From assembly GCA_003342895.1 (NCBI GenBank), contig PTFA01000024.1, positions 5,451,505 through 5,515,504 on the forward strand: 64,000 bases of DNA, in the 5' to 3' direction. The position numbers and the translations under genes are program-made. This stretch comes from Casuarius casuarius (Eukaryota > Chordata > Aves > Casuariiformes > Casuariidae). The notes beneath the pieces were generated by a model, which ran no database searches, had not been told where the DNA came from, and saw only the letters and a program-made list of their open reading frames with translations. Shown here one piece after another: positions 55,201-61,500 of the stretch; the stretch's first letter is position 1; each line of letters begins with the position of its first letter.

Positions 55201-57443
55201 AACAGAAAAGAGGAAGTCCTGAAGGCAAGAAACTCCACCTTCCCCTACTGTTATGCCTCAGTGCAAAAACCTAATTGAGAGGATATGTTCTTCTCACCAT
55301 TTCCTGAGCCATTTCCCCCAGCTCCTGGAACTGTACCCTCAGAGGATTATTCTCTTCATTAATTAGATCAGTGATAATACTTTAAATTTTTAATATAATT
55401 AAATTGTATACAATAAAAGACAACATAAGAATGTCCACCTACCCAACTACTCTGTAATGACCAGAGGCCATAAGTTGACATCCAGGTAACAGTAAACATA
55501 GCACGAGCATATAGAAAAACTCTTCTAAAATTTTCCAGGCTTAAGCTATTTTTAGTTCTGTAGATTTCCTGAGCCAGGTGTGGTTGTCTATTTAGTAATC
55601 CCCAGGAGATCTCTCTTCCAAGTACCTGTTCCATTCCCCCTTCAACACAGGCAGATTTCTTGCACTCAATGTCTTTTGACTAAGAGTTTCACAGGTCTGC
55701 TCTCTATTGCTTGACTAACTTTTACCTGCTATAAACTTGGATTCTACAAGCTCAACTGAGGACTATTAACGAGATCATAACCCATTCATTTCTACATAGG
55801 GGCTCCATATCACACATGATTTTGTGGATCTTTTTCAGAACACCTCCACATCAACCTCGTTCAGGCTGAGAAGCTGCTCTCCATACCTTTGGCCATTTTT
55901 GCTGATCTTCACTGAAGCTTTCAATTCTAATGCATCTTTTTGAGATGAAGGATGCGGAAGTACAGACAGTATTCAGCAAATCGTATACAACCAATCTCTG
56001 AAATTTTAAGGCATTTCTACTGTCTCATATGCATGCCCATGAGCTTCTGCCAATAGTGTCTAAAACTTTGTGCAATTGCTCAAAATTAGGAAGCAAAGCT
56101 GATAAAATGAAACCAGCTATATACAGCATGCTGTTAAATTTGCAAAACAAAATTTAAAATGAGAGAATTTCCGTAACTACTTTCTTTTACAGTCATATCT
56201 AAAGTGACATGTAACAAAATAGTCTTAAAAAATAAAGAAGCCTCAAAGCCTCAAGTTAAAACTATGATTAAAGAGTACAGTACCTTTGTTTTTAACTAAG
56301 CATTTACTTAAGTTTTATGGCCTTGCATATAACTTGTTAGAATTTGAGTTTGAGGTGCAAAGCACAGTGAATGGTACCAGCCATAGTTTCAGCAATACCA
56401 AATTCCAAACTTAGTAAGAAATAAGGCATAGAATGAGAAAAAGTGAAAGAATGGCAAAGCAACGGTAATAGGGCCGCAATTGCAGCAATATCTCCCAAAG
56501 CAATGGCATACAAGCCGAAGCAAGAATTGGTACTTTAATGAGGCCAATTCACAAACTTTTTGTGAGCCACAACAATTATTTACATAGAGTTCTGGCTTTA
56601 GAAATGAAGTTTATCGTAGCATGACTTCCTAGAGTGGATATACCAACATGATTTAGCACGCTTGCCATCAATGCTACAAACTGATGTTTAAGATGCCTGG
56701 CTATATTCACCATGCTACAATACCTGGAAAAAGTGCCATATTGACCGTTCTAAATCACGTTGATAGTGCCCTGCTCTCAGACACTAGCTCGCTCCAACCA
56801 CTGCTCCTATGTAAAATAGGCAAAATGACGATCAATACTTTATAACTACTGAGGTCTGACTGCTTACAGCACGAAGTTTGTTTTCATCCCCAAATAAAAA
56901 ACAGCCTATAAAAACAAAATTCAAGCATGCTATAGAGTAAAAAATTTCTTTTATTATATTACCAAGTTTAAATACAAAATTATTAAACAAAAAAAGCTAA
57001 CAAAATTCGAAATGTTTTCTCCCAAAAAACACTGAAGCAGGATCTTTCGAATTCGCTTCAACACGTTTCCACTTTTCCCCAAAAAACAAATTCAAAACGA
57101 ACATTTCTTACAAGTAGGCCTGATTTGAAAAAGAGTTTTCTCACTGCAAGCTCCTAAGACATACACACACCATCGTGCTTCTCATATTTAGACAGTTCAG
57201 CTTTTCTGCTAGGCAAGGCCCCACGGCGCTTTGGCACTGAGATGCGCGTACAAGTAACCGTCAGGCCGCAGGCCCTCCCTTCCCCGGGGGAGCGCCTCGA
57301 AGCGCACGCACCAAGCGCCCCGTAACTCCCGCCCCCGCCCTTCTCAACCACGCTTTTACCCCCCACCCCTACAAGCACTCAAGAGCTGCGCGCCGCGCCG
57401 GACGCCCAAGCGGAAGACGCTTACCTGGGCCGTCATCGCACAT
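1240..57443 (-). CDS. ERCC6L2: ERCC6L2, SNF2-family DNA translocase (complete, 19 coding exons)
   Basis: Whole-gene entry; the exons are listed separately. Joining 19 minus-strand exons gives 4680 nt (1559 residues plus TGA), with GT-AG at all 18 introns and matching phases at each junction. Domains in order: Tudor-like region about 8-70; SNF2 N-lobe with Walker [10 protein letters not shown] (138-146), [11 protein letters not shown] (192-202), TTYE (239-242), DEAH (262-265) and LTGT (289-292); C-lobe with YRRLDG (541-546), GGLGLN (576-581) and QAIDRAYRIGQ (602-612); an acidic, Ser-rich tail. The residues match what I recall of mammalian ERCC6L2 along the whole length, including the C-terminal FLWKKYSP block. 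Known of the family: an ATP-driven DNA translocase, mostly nuclear, acting in DNA double-strand break repair and class-switch recombination, whose loss in people causes bone-marrow failure. All core ATPase motifs look intact. ERCC6L and ERCC6 are less likely because the Tudor region and the C-terminal blocks are specific to ERCC6L2. Confidence 0.97.
2219..4051 (-). other. ERCC6L2 intron 18
   Basis: 1833 bases from GTGAGA to ACAG. AT-rich, with no repeat family, RNA gene or coding segment that I recognise. Open frames here are short and unsupported. Confidence 0.8.
4052..4236 (-). CDS. ERCC6L2: ERCC6L2 exon 18
   Basis: Residues 1173-1233 plus two bases of Arg1234. The first half ([14 protein letters not shown] onward) is poorly conserved. 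The second half ([13 protein letters not shown]) matches the family and leads into the C-terminal helicase-bound (HEBO) region. The acceptor is TACTAG and the donor GTGAGA. It follows the 14.8 kb intron. Confidence 0.92.
4325..4490 (+). repeat. MIR-like ancient SINE
   Basis: The order of phrases follows the MIR consensus: a CAGTGGTTTGAGTGCTAAGAC head, an AGAGCTCCAGCACAAATTCC middle, then TAGTACCTCATGTGTAACATGG and TTGTGAGGATAAATGA near the tail. It is heavily diverged with small gaps, as expected for a fossil shared among amniotes. The call is from memory of the consensus, not an alignment. Confidence 0.6.
18716..18745. repeat. (CA)15 microsatellite
   Basis: An uninterrupted CA dinucleotide run followed by an A run. 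It is in intron 17, about 280 bases past the exon 17 donor in transcript sense, and is likely length-polymorphic. Confidence 0.97.
19026..19180 (-). CDS. ERCC6L2: ERCC6L2 exon 17
   Basis: Residues 1121-1172. It has the strongly conserved [19 protein letters not shown], then [18 protein letters not shown]. This short block stands out for conservation in an otherwise loose tail and may bind a partner. The acceptor is ATCAG and the donor GTAAAG, phase 0. Confidence 0.95.
19181..19516 (-). other. ERCC6L2 intron 16 (shortest, 336 bases)
   Basis: This compact intron runs from GTAACT to ATCAG between the long disordered exon and the conserved SNQ exon. Nothing else is seen in it. Confidence 0.9.
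19517..20726 (-). CDS. ERCC6L2: ERCC6L2 exon 16: long disordered acidic region
   Basis: The largest exon, 1210 bases, residues 718-1120 plus one base of Asp1121. It is rich in Ser, Asp, Glu and Lys with little predicted fold. Conserved islands include [15 protein letters not shown] (about 742-756), [13 protein letters not shown] (777-789; the spacing resembles a PIP-like peptide, which is inference) and [11 protein letters not shown] (about 978-988). A run of nine A lies in coding sequence near 20071-20079. The donor is GTAACT, phase 1. Confidence 0.96.
20727..22398 (-). other. ERCC6L2 intron 15
   Basis: 1672 bases from GTGAGG to TTTTAG. AT-rich, with no recognised repeat family or gene. Confidence 0.8.
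22399..22479 (-). CDS. ERCC6L2: ERCC6L2 exon 15
   Basis: Twenty-seven codons, residues 691-717. [19 protein letters not shown] matches the family; the last eight residues vary. The acceptor is TTTTAG and the donor GTGAGG, phase 0. Confidence 0.92.
22480..23686 (-). other. ERCC6L2 intron 14
   Basis: 1207 bases. It contains a back-to-back C run and A run at about 22551-22575 (plus strand). Otherwise it is unassigned AT-rich sequence. Confidence 0.8.
23687..23839 (-). CDS. ERCC6L2: ERCC6L2 exon 14
   Basis: Fifty-one codons, residues 640-690. [20 protein letters not shown] and [12 protein letters not shown] match the family segment that closes the translocase core. The acceptor is TTTTAG and the donor GTGTGA, a slightly weaker site, phase 0. 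Confidence 0.94.
25130..26450 (-). mobile_element. Decayed ancient LINE (CR1/L3-like), antisense to + strand
   Basis: Phrases occur in the order I know from old sauropsid LINE copies read in reverse complement: a CTTTTGAAAATCCAAGCAGA block near 25180, a GCCCACAGCTCCTCAAAAAT block near 25590, and near 26215 a reversed GDFN (endonuclease motif) context, CATTGAAGTCACCTA. Stops and indels are everywhere, so no protein is encoded. Family and borders are uncertain. Confidence 0.5.
26706..26723. repeat. (CT)n microsatellite
   Basis: A run of about nine CT units in intron 13. It reads AG-rich on the transcribed strand. Confidence 0.9.
27058..27157 (-). CDS. ERCC6L2: ERCC6L2 exon 13: motif VI
   Basis: Residues 606-639. 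Arg606 and Arg609 of RAYRIGQ provide the arginine-finger motif [22 protein letters not shown] follows, the usual SNF2 C-lobe end. The acceptor is TTGCAG and the donor GTAAAG, phase 0. Confidence 0.97.
27158..28454 (-). other. ERCC6L2 intron 12
   Basis: 1297 bases from GTACGC to TTGCAG. No repeat family or gene recognised. Confidence 0.8.
28455..28550 (-). CDS. ERCC6L2: ERCC6L2 exon 12: motif V
   Basis: Residues 574-605 plus two bases of Arg606. It encodes [20 protein letters not shown] and [10 protein letters not shown]. Motif V (GGLGLN) and the start of motif VI are intact. The acceptor is ATTTAG and the donor GTACGC. Confidence 0.96.
28551..33581 (-). other. ERCC6L2 intron 11
   Basis: 5031 bases. 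It contains a small GTGTG minisatellite (29866-29884) and a C run (about 30688-30698). The rest is AT-rich and unassigned; short open frames lack family similarity. Confidence 0.8.
29866..29884. repeat. GTGTG pentamer tandem repeat
   Basis: Nearly four copies of the five-base unit GTGTG in tandem, within intron 11. Confidence 0.85.
33582..33727 (-). CDS. ERCC6L2: ERCC6L2 exon 11: helicase C core
   Basis: Residues 526-573 plus two bases of Met574. It has the SNF2 [20 protein letters not shown] block (YRRLDG at 541-546) and [14 protein letters not shown]. The donor is AT followed by GTAAGA, phase 2, so Met574 is split across the intron. Confidence 0.97.
33728..34914 (-). other. ERCC6L2 intron 10
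   Basis: 1187 bases from GTGAGC to CCCTCAG. A short G-rich patch lies near 34099-34110. No repeat family or gene recognised. Confidence 0.8.
34915..34986 (-). CDS. ERCC6L2: ERCC6L2 exon 10: helicase C start
   Basis: A 72-base exon, residues 502-525. [20 protein letters not shown] holds helicase motif IV. The acceptor is TTTCCAG and the donor GTGAGC, phase 0. It is isolated by a 6.4 kb intron upstream and 1.2 kb downstream. Confidence 0.94.
40244..40278. repeat. (TA)n microsatellite
   Basis: About 17 uninterrupted TA units after a short TGTG start. A likely length-variable site in intron 9. Confidence 0.96.
40720..41260 (-). mobile_element. Ancient LINE 3' end (CR1/L3-like), antisense
   Basis: In plus orientation the text follows a well-known reverse-complement LINE tail: CCAGGCTGAAGAGTCCCAGC, then CATACGGAAACTACTCCATA, GTCACCCTTCTCTGAACCTC, CACAGTATTGAAGGTGTGC, and further on TTTTGACTGCCACTGA and CATGGAACTATCTGTCATTA. 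The order is kept but divergence is high, so it is an old, dead copy. Confidence 0.7.
41369..41488 (-). CDS. ERCC6L2: ERCC6L2 exon 9
   Basis: Forty codons, residues 462-501. It includes [14 protein letters not shown] and the conserved [10 protein letters not shown] that leads into the second RecA lobe. The acceptor is TTTCAG and the donor GTAAAT, phase 0. Confidence 0.96.
41489..42354 (-). other. ERCC6L2 intron 8
   Basis: 866 bases from GTTAGT to TTTCAG. Nothing recognised inside. Confidence 0.8.
42355..42468 (-). CDS. ERCC6L2: ERCC6L2 exon 8
   Basis: Residues 424-461, phase 0 at both ends. It includes [19 protein letters not shown] and ends in SKQQ. The latter part is the SNF2 helix around the LQKVANH block. 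The acceptor is TTGGTAG and the donor GTTAGT. It was located by family match. Confidence 0.93.
42469..44399 (-). other. ERCC6L2 intron 7
   Basis: 1931 bases. An A run of about 18 lies near 42642-42659. Otherwise there is no recognised repeat or gene. Confidence 0.8.
44400..44540 (-). CDS. ERCC6L2: ERCC6L2 exon 7: Cys-rich insert
   Basis: Forty-seven codons, residues 377-423, phase 0 at both ends, beginning [15 protein letters not shown]. The insert [15 protein letters not shown] has Cys409, Cys411, Cys420 and Cys421. I recall this cysteine pattern in mammalian ERCC6L2. It could bind metal, but that is inference. Confidence 0.96.
44541..45946 (-). other. ERCC6L2 intron 6
   Basis: 1406 bases from GTAAGA to TTGGCAG. 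G-rich runs lie near 44611-44625 and 44784-44798. No gene or repeat family recognised. Confidence 0.8.
45947..46154 (-). CDS. ERCC6L2: ERCC6L2 exon 6: SNF2 lobe linker
   Basis: Residues 307-376. The block [19 protein letters not shown], the FLRRTK SNF2 motif and LPKKEDR are typical of the SNF2 insertion between the ATPase lobes. The acceptor AATAG sits directly after an unusual run of ten T and about twelve C (minus strand). The donor is GTAAGA, phase 0. Confidence 0.97.
46155..47324 (-). other. ERCC6L2 intron 5
   Basis: 1170 bases. Its 3' end carries the homopolymeric pyrimidine tract next to exon 6. No other element recognised. Confidence 0.8.
46160..46181 (-). promoter_or_regulatory. Homopolymer polypyrimidine tract at exon 6 acceptor
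   Basis: On the minus strand about twelve C then ten T run straight into AATAG and exon 6. It serves as the polypyrimidine tract of the acceptor. Both runs are prone to length change. Confidence 0.8.
47325..47486 (-). CDS. ERCC6L2: ERCC6L2 exon 5: DEAH box and motif III
   Basis: Residues 253-306 plus two bases of Trp307. It encodes [15 protein letters not shown] with the Walker B DEAH at 262-265, and [10 protein letters not shown] with motif III at 289-292. The acceptor is CTGCAG and the donor GTAAAT. No stop or frameshift was seen. Confidence 0.96.
48237..48405 (-). mobile_element. CR1 LINE 3' fragment, antisense
   Basis: In plus orientation it reads CACAGAATGGTTGAGGTTGG, then AAGGGACCTCTGGAGATC, CAAGCAGGGTCACCTAGAGC, TCCAAAGAAGGAGACTCTGC and GGGCAACCTGTTGCAGCAC. 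This is the reverse complement of the avian CR1 tail. About ten bases are missing after GGAGATC compared with the consensus as I recall it. It is younger and better preserved than the other LINE fossils in the window and is 5'-truncated, as is usual for CR1. Confidence 0.9.
49191..49206. repeat. (ATGC)4 repeat
   Basis: Four units of the self-complementary tetramer ATGC, just after a CA-rich stretch and before a C run. It lies in intron 4. Confidence 0.9.
49870..50063 (-). CDS. ERCC6L2: ERCC6L2 exon 4: motifs Ia and Ib
   Basis: Residues 189-252 plus two bases of codon 253. It has [11 protein letters not shown] (192-202), which follows Walker A in SNF2 proteins, and ALTTYE ending at 242. The acceptor TTTTCAG comes just before ACTTTCC, and the donor is GTAACA, phase 2. 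Confidence 0.97.
50490..50585 (-). repeat. MIR SINE fragment, antisense
   Basis: In plus orientation it reads TTTTACAGATGGGGAAA, then GAAGAGGTTAAACAGCTTGC, CAATTCACAAAGCTAGTAAA and CTTCAGAACAG. This follows the reverse complement of the MIR core closely. The copy is truncated at both ends. Confidence 0.8.
50616..50925 (-). mobile_element. CR1 LINE 3' fragment (older), antisense
   Basis: The plus-strand order is GGGGAGGGATCTCAGGAAGT, TCTAGTCCAATTTCCC, GTCTTCAAAACCTTCAAGGA, GGGGGGCAGTCCACCACCTC, GGTGACCTGTTCCACTGCTT and CTCATAATGAATTTTTTC. This is the reverse complement of a CR1 3' UTR, more diverged than the copy at 48237. Confidence 0.85.
51453..51572 (-). CDS. ERCC6L2: ERCC6L2 exon 3
   Basis: Forty codons, residues 149-188, phase 0 at both ends, starting [17 protein letters not shown]. 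It continues the helix after Walker A and a linker variable between species. The acceptor is TTGAG and the donor GTACAG. It is too short to stand out as an open frame and was found by matching the family sequence. Confidence 0.93.
51573..53480 (-). other. ERCC6L2 intron 2
   Basis: 1908 bases. It holds a two-copy 37-base tandem repeat (52087-52160) and, next to it, a GC-richer block (about 52180-52560) unlike the AT-rich surroundings. I could not assign that block to a family. Confidence 0.8.
52087..52160. repeat. 37-bp tandem duplication
   Basis: Two adjacent copies of a 37-base unit starting CTCAGCCATTGTTGGGTGAT, with only a few differences near the pyrimidine-rich end. The high identity suggests a fairly recent duplication. 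Confidence 0.9.
53481..53905 (-). CDS. ERCC6L2: ERCC6L2 exon 2: Tudor-like region and Walker A
   Basis: Residues 7-148. [10 protein letters not shown] begins the Tudor-like fold, and [12 protein letters not shown] links it to the SNF2 lobe. The Q-motif region (YLRDYQREG, 113-121) and the Walker A box with Lys145 are at the end. The acceptor is CCCATAG. A second AG lies four bases downstream, but only the upstream one keeps frame with exon 1. The donor is GTATGT, phase 0. Confidence 0.97.
53906..57424 (-). other. ERCC6L2 intron 1
   Basis: 3519 bases from GTAAGC to CCCATAG. It contains a worn LINE fossil (about 55640-56000). The final 200 bases toward exon 1 fall in the CpG island. No other element is recognised. 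Confidence 0.8.
55640..56000 (-). mobile_element. Ancient LINE 3' end fossil, antisense
   Basis: In plus orientation CAACCTCGTTCAGGCTGAGA, GCTGCTCTCCATACCTTTGG, TTCAATTCTAATGCATCTTT, TTGAGATGAAGG and CAGACAGTATTCAGCAAAT come in the same order as the copy at 40840-41010. Divergence is high and the borders are approximate. Confidence 0.6.
57425..57443 (-). CDS. ERCC6L2: ERCC6L2 coding exon 1 (start codon)
   Basis: The exon carries only ATG plus five codons (MCDDGP) and the first base of codon 7, then a donor GTAAGC. The start is fixed by an in-frame TAG nine bases upstream (57450-57452) and by A at -3. Codon 7 is completed as Asp by exon 2. The first exon is shorter than I recall for mammals. 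It lies in the CpG island. Confidence 0.85.
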
Positions 57444-57804
57444 TTTAGCCTACGGCCCCGCGCAGCGCGGCGCAGCGTGCGCATTCGGGCGCTGCGGCGG
57501 AGCGCGGTGCGCTGCAGGCCTGGCACCTGAACGAGCCCTTAACGGGCCCGGTCGCCTCCCCGCCCGCGCTGCCCGCCGGGCGCGGTGCCGCGGCAGAGGG
57601 CCGAGGAAGCCTCACTGAGCGCCCCGCAGCCGCCCCCGGGCGACATTGTAGGGCGCTTCGGGACGGAAAAGCTGCCGCCGCCGGTAACGGCCAGGCGGCG
57701 CCGCTAACGGCAGGTGCGGGTCCCCCCCGCCCGCAGGCCGGTGCCCCCGCTCCGCCCTGCCCCCACTTCCCGGGCGTTGGAGGCTCGGCCCGCAAGGTGC
57801 TGGT

Positions 57805-57820
57805 GGGGGGGGGGGGGGGG
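57805..57820. repeat. Poly-G run (16 G) in promoter
   Basis: Sixteen uninterrupted G on the plus strand, directly followed by CGCG element 1. The run may form G-quadruplex structure and is a likely site of sequencing length error. Confidence 0.9.
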
Positions 57821-57830
57821 TATCGCGAGA
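57821..57830. promoter_or_regulatory. CGCG element (BANP-like site) 1
   Basis: TATCGCGAGA, one half of which matches the TCTCGCGAGA element bound by BANP at CpG-island promoters. It lies about 380 bases upstream of the ERCC6L2 ATG, next to the poly-G run. Confidence 0.5.
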
Positions 57831-57898
57831 AGAGCCGCCCCGCGGGATTTTTTTCTTAAAGGAGCCGCCGTGAAACGGCAGGCGACAGCGCGGGGGAG

Positions 57899-57908
57899 TC
57901 TCGCGAGG
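57899..57908. promoter_or_regulatory. CGCG element (BANP-like site) 2
   Basis: TCTCGCGAGG, nine of ten bases of the palindromic TCTCGCGAGA element. It lies 78 bases from site 1 and about 87 bases before the plus-strand ATG at 57986, a normal distance for a start-site element of a divergent transcript. Confidence 0.6.
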
Positions 57909-57985
57909 CTTGCGGGTGTTCCCGCGCGCGGCGCGGCCGTTGGGCCGTCAGAGTGCGAGCGAAGCCGTTGGGCGCCTGAGGCGCT

Positions 57986-58577
57986 ATGAGCGGCGGTGAG
58001 GGCAGGCGGTCCTCGGCCCAGCGCTGTCGTGTTTACTAACGTTTCACAGCCAACAGGTAGTAGTGCTGCTGTGCAGGACACTTGGGGTGTTTGGCCGGAG
58101 AGTGGCCATAACTCTGGGTGATGGTGGGCAGAGCAAAGTCCAGTTTGGGATCAGGGATAATGGATGACCGGGCTATGTAATGCTATACCGTGGTACAAAC
58201 ACAAAATTAAATACGTTTCTGTACAGCAGTGCGCAGAGGTGGAATCTACTGTGAGTAATGCTGTTGTGCAAGTTTACAACAAGCAAAAAATACACCATCA
58301 CGTGAATGTAGCCTAGTGGAGCATGATTACTCAAGCTGGAATTTAATCAGGCCACTTTCAACTGTTGCTACAGTTTCCACATATCTTTAAGGCTGTCAGC
58401 TCTCTTATAATTTGTTTTAAACATACTGAAGTCTGCAGAGTTTTTCTTTTCCTGAAAAGCTAAATTTTCATCCTGAAGCTGATGACAGCATTTCTTTTAT
58501 TATCAACAGAACTGGCTGGGTTGGACTGCTTTTCACAAACTGATCTCGACCCTTCCAATCAGCAAAAAGTCAAGCAA
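57986..58577 (+). other. Candidate divergent spliced transcript with small open frame
   Basis: An ATG at 57986 (ATGAGCGGCG) is followed by a strong donor GTGAGG at 57996. A pyrimidine-rich tract and ACAG end at 58509, and a donor-like GTAGGA starts at 58578. Joining 57986-57995 to 58510-58577 gives 26 codons without a stop, starting MSGELAGLDCFSQTD. I do not recognise the peptide, and an open frame this short can occur by chance. Mammals have a non-coding transcript opposite ERCC6L2, so a lncRNA is equally likely. No later exon could be identified. Confidence 0.35.
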
Positions 58578-61500
58578 GTAGGACATCCCCTTTCAACAGA
58601 GATTTAGATTCAGAGTAAGTTGTGTTTTGCACATGTATTTTACTCCAGAACTGGGTGATGACTTGCTTCTACATAGTGTGTAAAATTCGAAACTAACAAG
58701 GGAAACAGAGATAAATGTTTACTGTCTATGGCTTCCTGAGCCATTTTAATATAGAGAACACTGAACAATTTTTTTCCAGTTGCTTGTACCAGTTTCAGAG
58801 CACCGAGCACTAACTTTCAAGAGAGATCACCCAGTAACTGATTTTTGTCTGTTTCTTCCTAAATAATGAATTATAAGTTTACTGTGAGGTAGTCTAAACA
58901 GCTTTTTTTATATTTTATTTTTCTGTAGGTTAAAAATATCTATACCAAATTAGACAATTTTTGAAATGTCAGTAATAAACACTGAGAAACAGAACAGTAG
59001 TTACCAGCTTACGGATACGCTGGAGCTCATGCTACTGGTTCATAACATTCAATGAAACAGTATAGGCTGATAGAAAGGCATAAAGGGAGGCAGCTGATAA
59101 AACATTTAGTTTTGTTAGTTCCTTCTTACTCGTCCCAATGTCTTAAAAGTGATCTACAAAGAAATATAATGACAGGACCTCTCATATGACACAAACCAGG
59201 TCACTGGCAGAGCCAGGAACAGGACACAGAGTCTTCAGAAATCCAGGCTGCACTGAATTCCTGAATTCAATAGCAAACCTACCAATTTCAAAGGAGGAAT
59301 CGTTCATGTCAGGCCTCTTAATTTCCACTGTAGTGTTCTGACCAGACAGCAGTGCTTCTTTTCACATCCCTGGGGGGTTAGTTGCTTGTGTTAAACTCCT
59401 TGCTCGTGGCATAATGTGTTAGAAGGTCTAAGAATGAAGGAATCAGTGTAATGTGAGATAAAGTCCACCCAATTTTTTTTTTTCAGAAAGTGCTAAATGT
59501 AAAAGTGGAAAAAAATTGGTAAAGCTTCCACAAGAGTTAATCAATAAATGAATATGGAATGGCGTGGAATTTCTCTATCCTTAAAATTCAATCTAAACAA
59601 AAAAACCCTTCTAAGTCTCAGAACTATATTCTGGATAGTGAAAGTCATGCAAACACTCTATGTAGTCTCCAAAAGAAGTTAATTTAAAAAGTTATTAAAT
59701 AAATTATTTCAAACCTTTTAAGGCAAGTTAATTTAACAGGCAAACTGTTCCCTTATTTAAACAAGACTGTGATTTACTTAATATAATCTACAAATCCTGT
59801 TACTGTGTCATAAATTGGTTATTGACTAATTTTATCCAGGCTGGTTTAAGCTGCTGAAAAGAGAGAGTAGTGTATTGTGTAGTTTTAAGAGAACCTAATA
59901 TCTGCAAGGAAGTTGTAATCAGCTTTAGACACAATCCTATGCCACTCTACTTGTATCATCTTGTACTCCGAGCATATAGTCAAATGAATGCCTGAAAGCT
60001 GTTGAGTTTGCAGAGACTTTTTTCTCTCAAAAATAGTTAGCATGCTCCAAAAAAGATTAGCATGGTATTTGATGGTGCGTTCAAACATCAAGCCCCAAAG
60101 CAGGGATGAGATCTTGTGATAAATGCCCACCTTAATGTTAAATATTTTCTTTTTATTTATTGGGCAATACTACTTGCTAGTTCTTTCTACCACTGTTCTC
60201 GATAAAGTGCCAGATTACTCACCTATTTTTTTTTATTTTTCTTGCTTCTAGACTTTAGTCTGCATCCCAGCCTGAAATACAAGACAACAACTAGCTTTTG
60301 GCAAATGCCATAAAAGCAGCCCTTGGGACTGAGCTAGAGGTAATTATGTGGCATCTTGATGTATACTAAATATCCTGTAACTGAATTTGTTCCCACTGCA
60401 GCCTTTATCTGTAGCAAAATCTAGAGCAAGAAAGGGGATCTAAAGTTATTCTCTAAGAAGAAATTGTAATAGTAAACAAGCAGGGATAATAGTTGATGGA
60501 ATGTGTAACTGTGGTACTCGGATACAGAACAGTCTTACAATTTGTATTATCAAGAGGAAAGATGAGTAAGTTATGGTAAATTTTATACCTTACATGCAAC
60601 AAGATCTAGCTTTTGAGGGTAAGACTTAAGTGATAGAGGCCCAGTTTCCTCAAGAGTCTCATGTCTGTCCATTATCAGAAGAGCTTAACTGGATGCAGTA
60701 ACACCTTGCAAATTATAAACTCAATAATTAACAACCATCTTATTCTTACCAAAAGAATTCCACCCCCTCCAAGCCATCTGGCCAACTTTCCTCATATATC
60801 AGTGGCAATTTAATAGAATGTTACAGGAAAGGCCTAAGTTCCCACATTGTTAGTATTTTAAAAAAACACATAAATGTACTTTTAATAGTACAATATTAAC
60901 TAGTTTCAGTAATGAAAATTAGGCATAGATTTGTAAATATCATGCAAGATCCATTTTTAAAGCAACATTGATTACGTTTTTGATGCAGAATACATCAGTT
61001 TGTGACGAATCTCTGTCATTGTTACTGATTATCTGATAATTTCAATTGATTTAATGACATTTGGGGGGGGGGGATTAAGCACTAGAGAAAAAAGCCTGGA
61101 CCCTTGGTGTATCTGCAGTAGAACTGGGTACAATGAAGATATATGGGTCTGTGTGCCTGCTCTGAGAGTAGTGAGCACTTCTGCAGCCACAAGCAACATT
61201 AAGTTGCTTCTGTAAGTTGTCTTTGCTGTTAGCCAGAATTTGGTTCTGACTGAAATTGATGAAAGATGGATTGTGCTTGATTAACCAGTTCTATCAGACT
61301 AATGGGAGAGTAGCTAGCATCAAAGCACTAATACAGTTTCTGGAACAATAAACTATGTGAACATCAGGCACCACATATATTGGGGGAGGTTGTTTAAAAA
61401 GTGAATGTAATATAGTACCAATAAATTATGTTGTTTTAAAAATATACATGCAATCATGTACTTTACTACNTTCATTCAAAAGGAATGTGCCAAGAACCAT

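Larger units (their letters stand above)
57200..58010. promoter_or_regulatory. CpG-island promoter of ERCC6L2, probably bidirectional
   Basis: GC content and CpG density rise sharply here from an AT-rich background. The island holds ERCC6L2 exon 1 (57425-57443) and extends about 570 bases upstream. I see no TATA box. GC boxes, an ETS-like GGAAGT core (minus strand, near 57764-57769), a sixteen-G run (57805-57820) and two CGCG elements are present. This is a housekeeping-type promoter. A plus-strand donor at 57996 suggests transcription in both directions. Confidence 0.85.

Noticed and set aside
57445..57795. 116-codon minus-strand open frame in the CpG island
   Set aside because: Its composition is Ala/Pro/Gly/Arg-rich, as any GC-rich stretch would give. 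It ends before the ERCC6L2 ATG and has no family similarity.
57704..58081. 125-codon minus-strand and 91-codon plus-strand frames over the promoter
   Set aside because: They are overlapping opposite-strand frames caused by high GC and few stop codons. No recognisable domain was seen.
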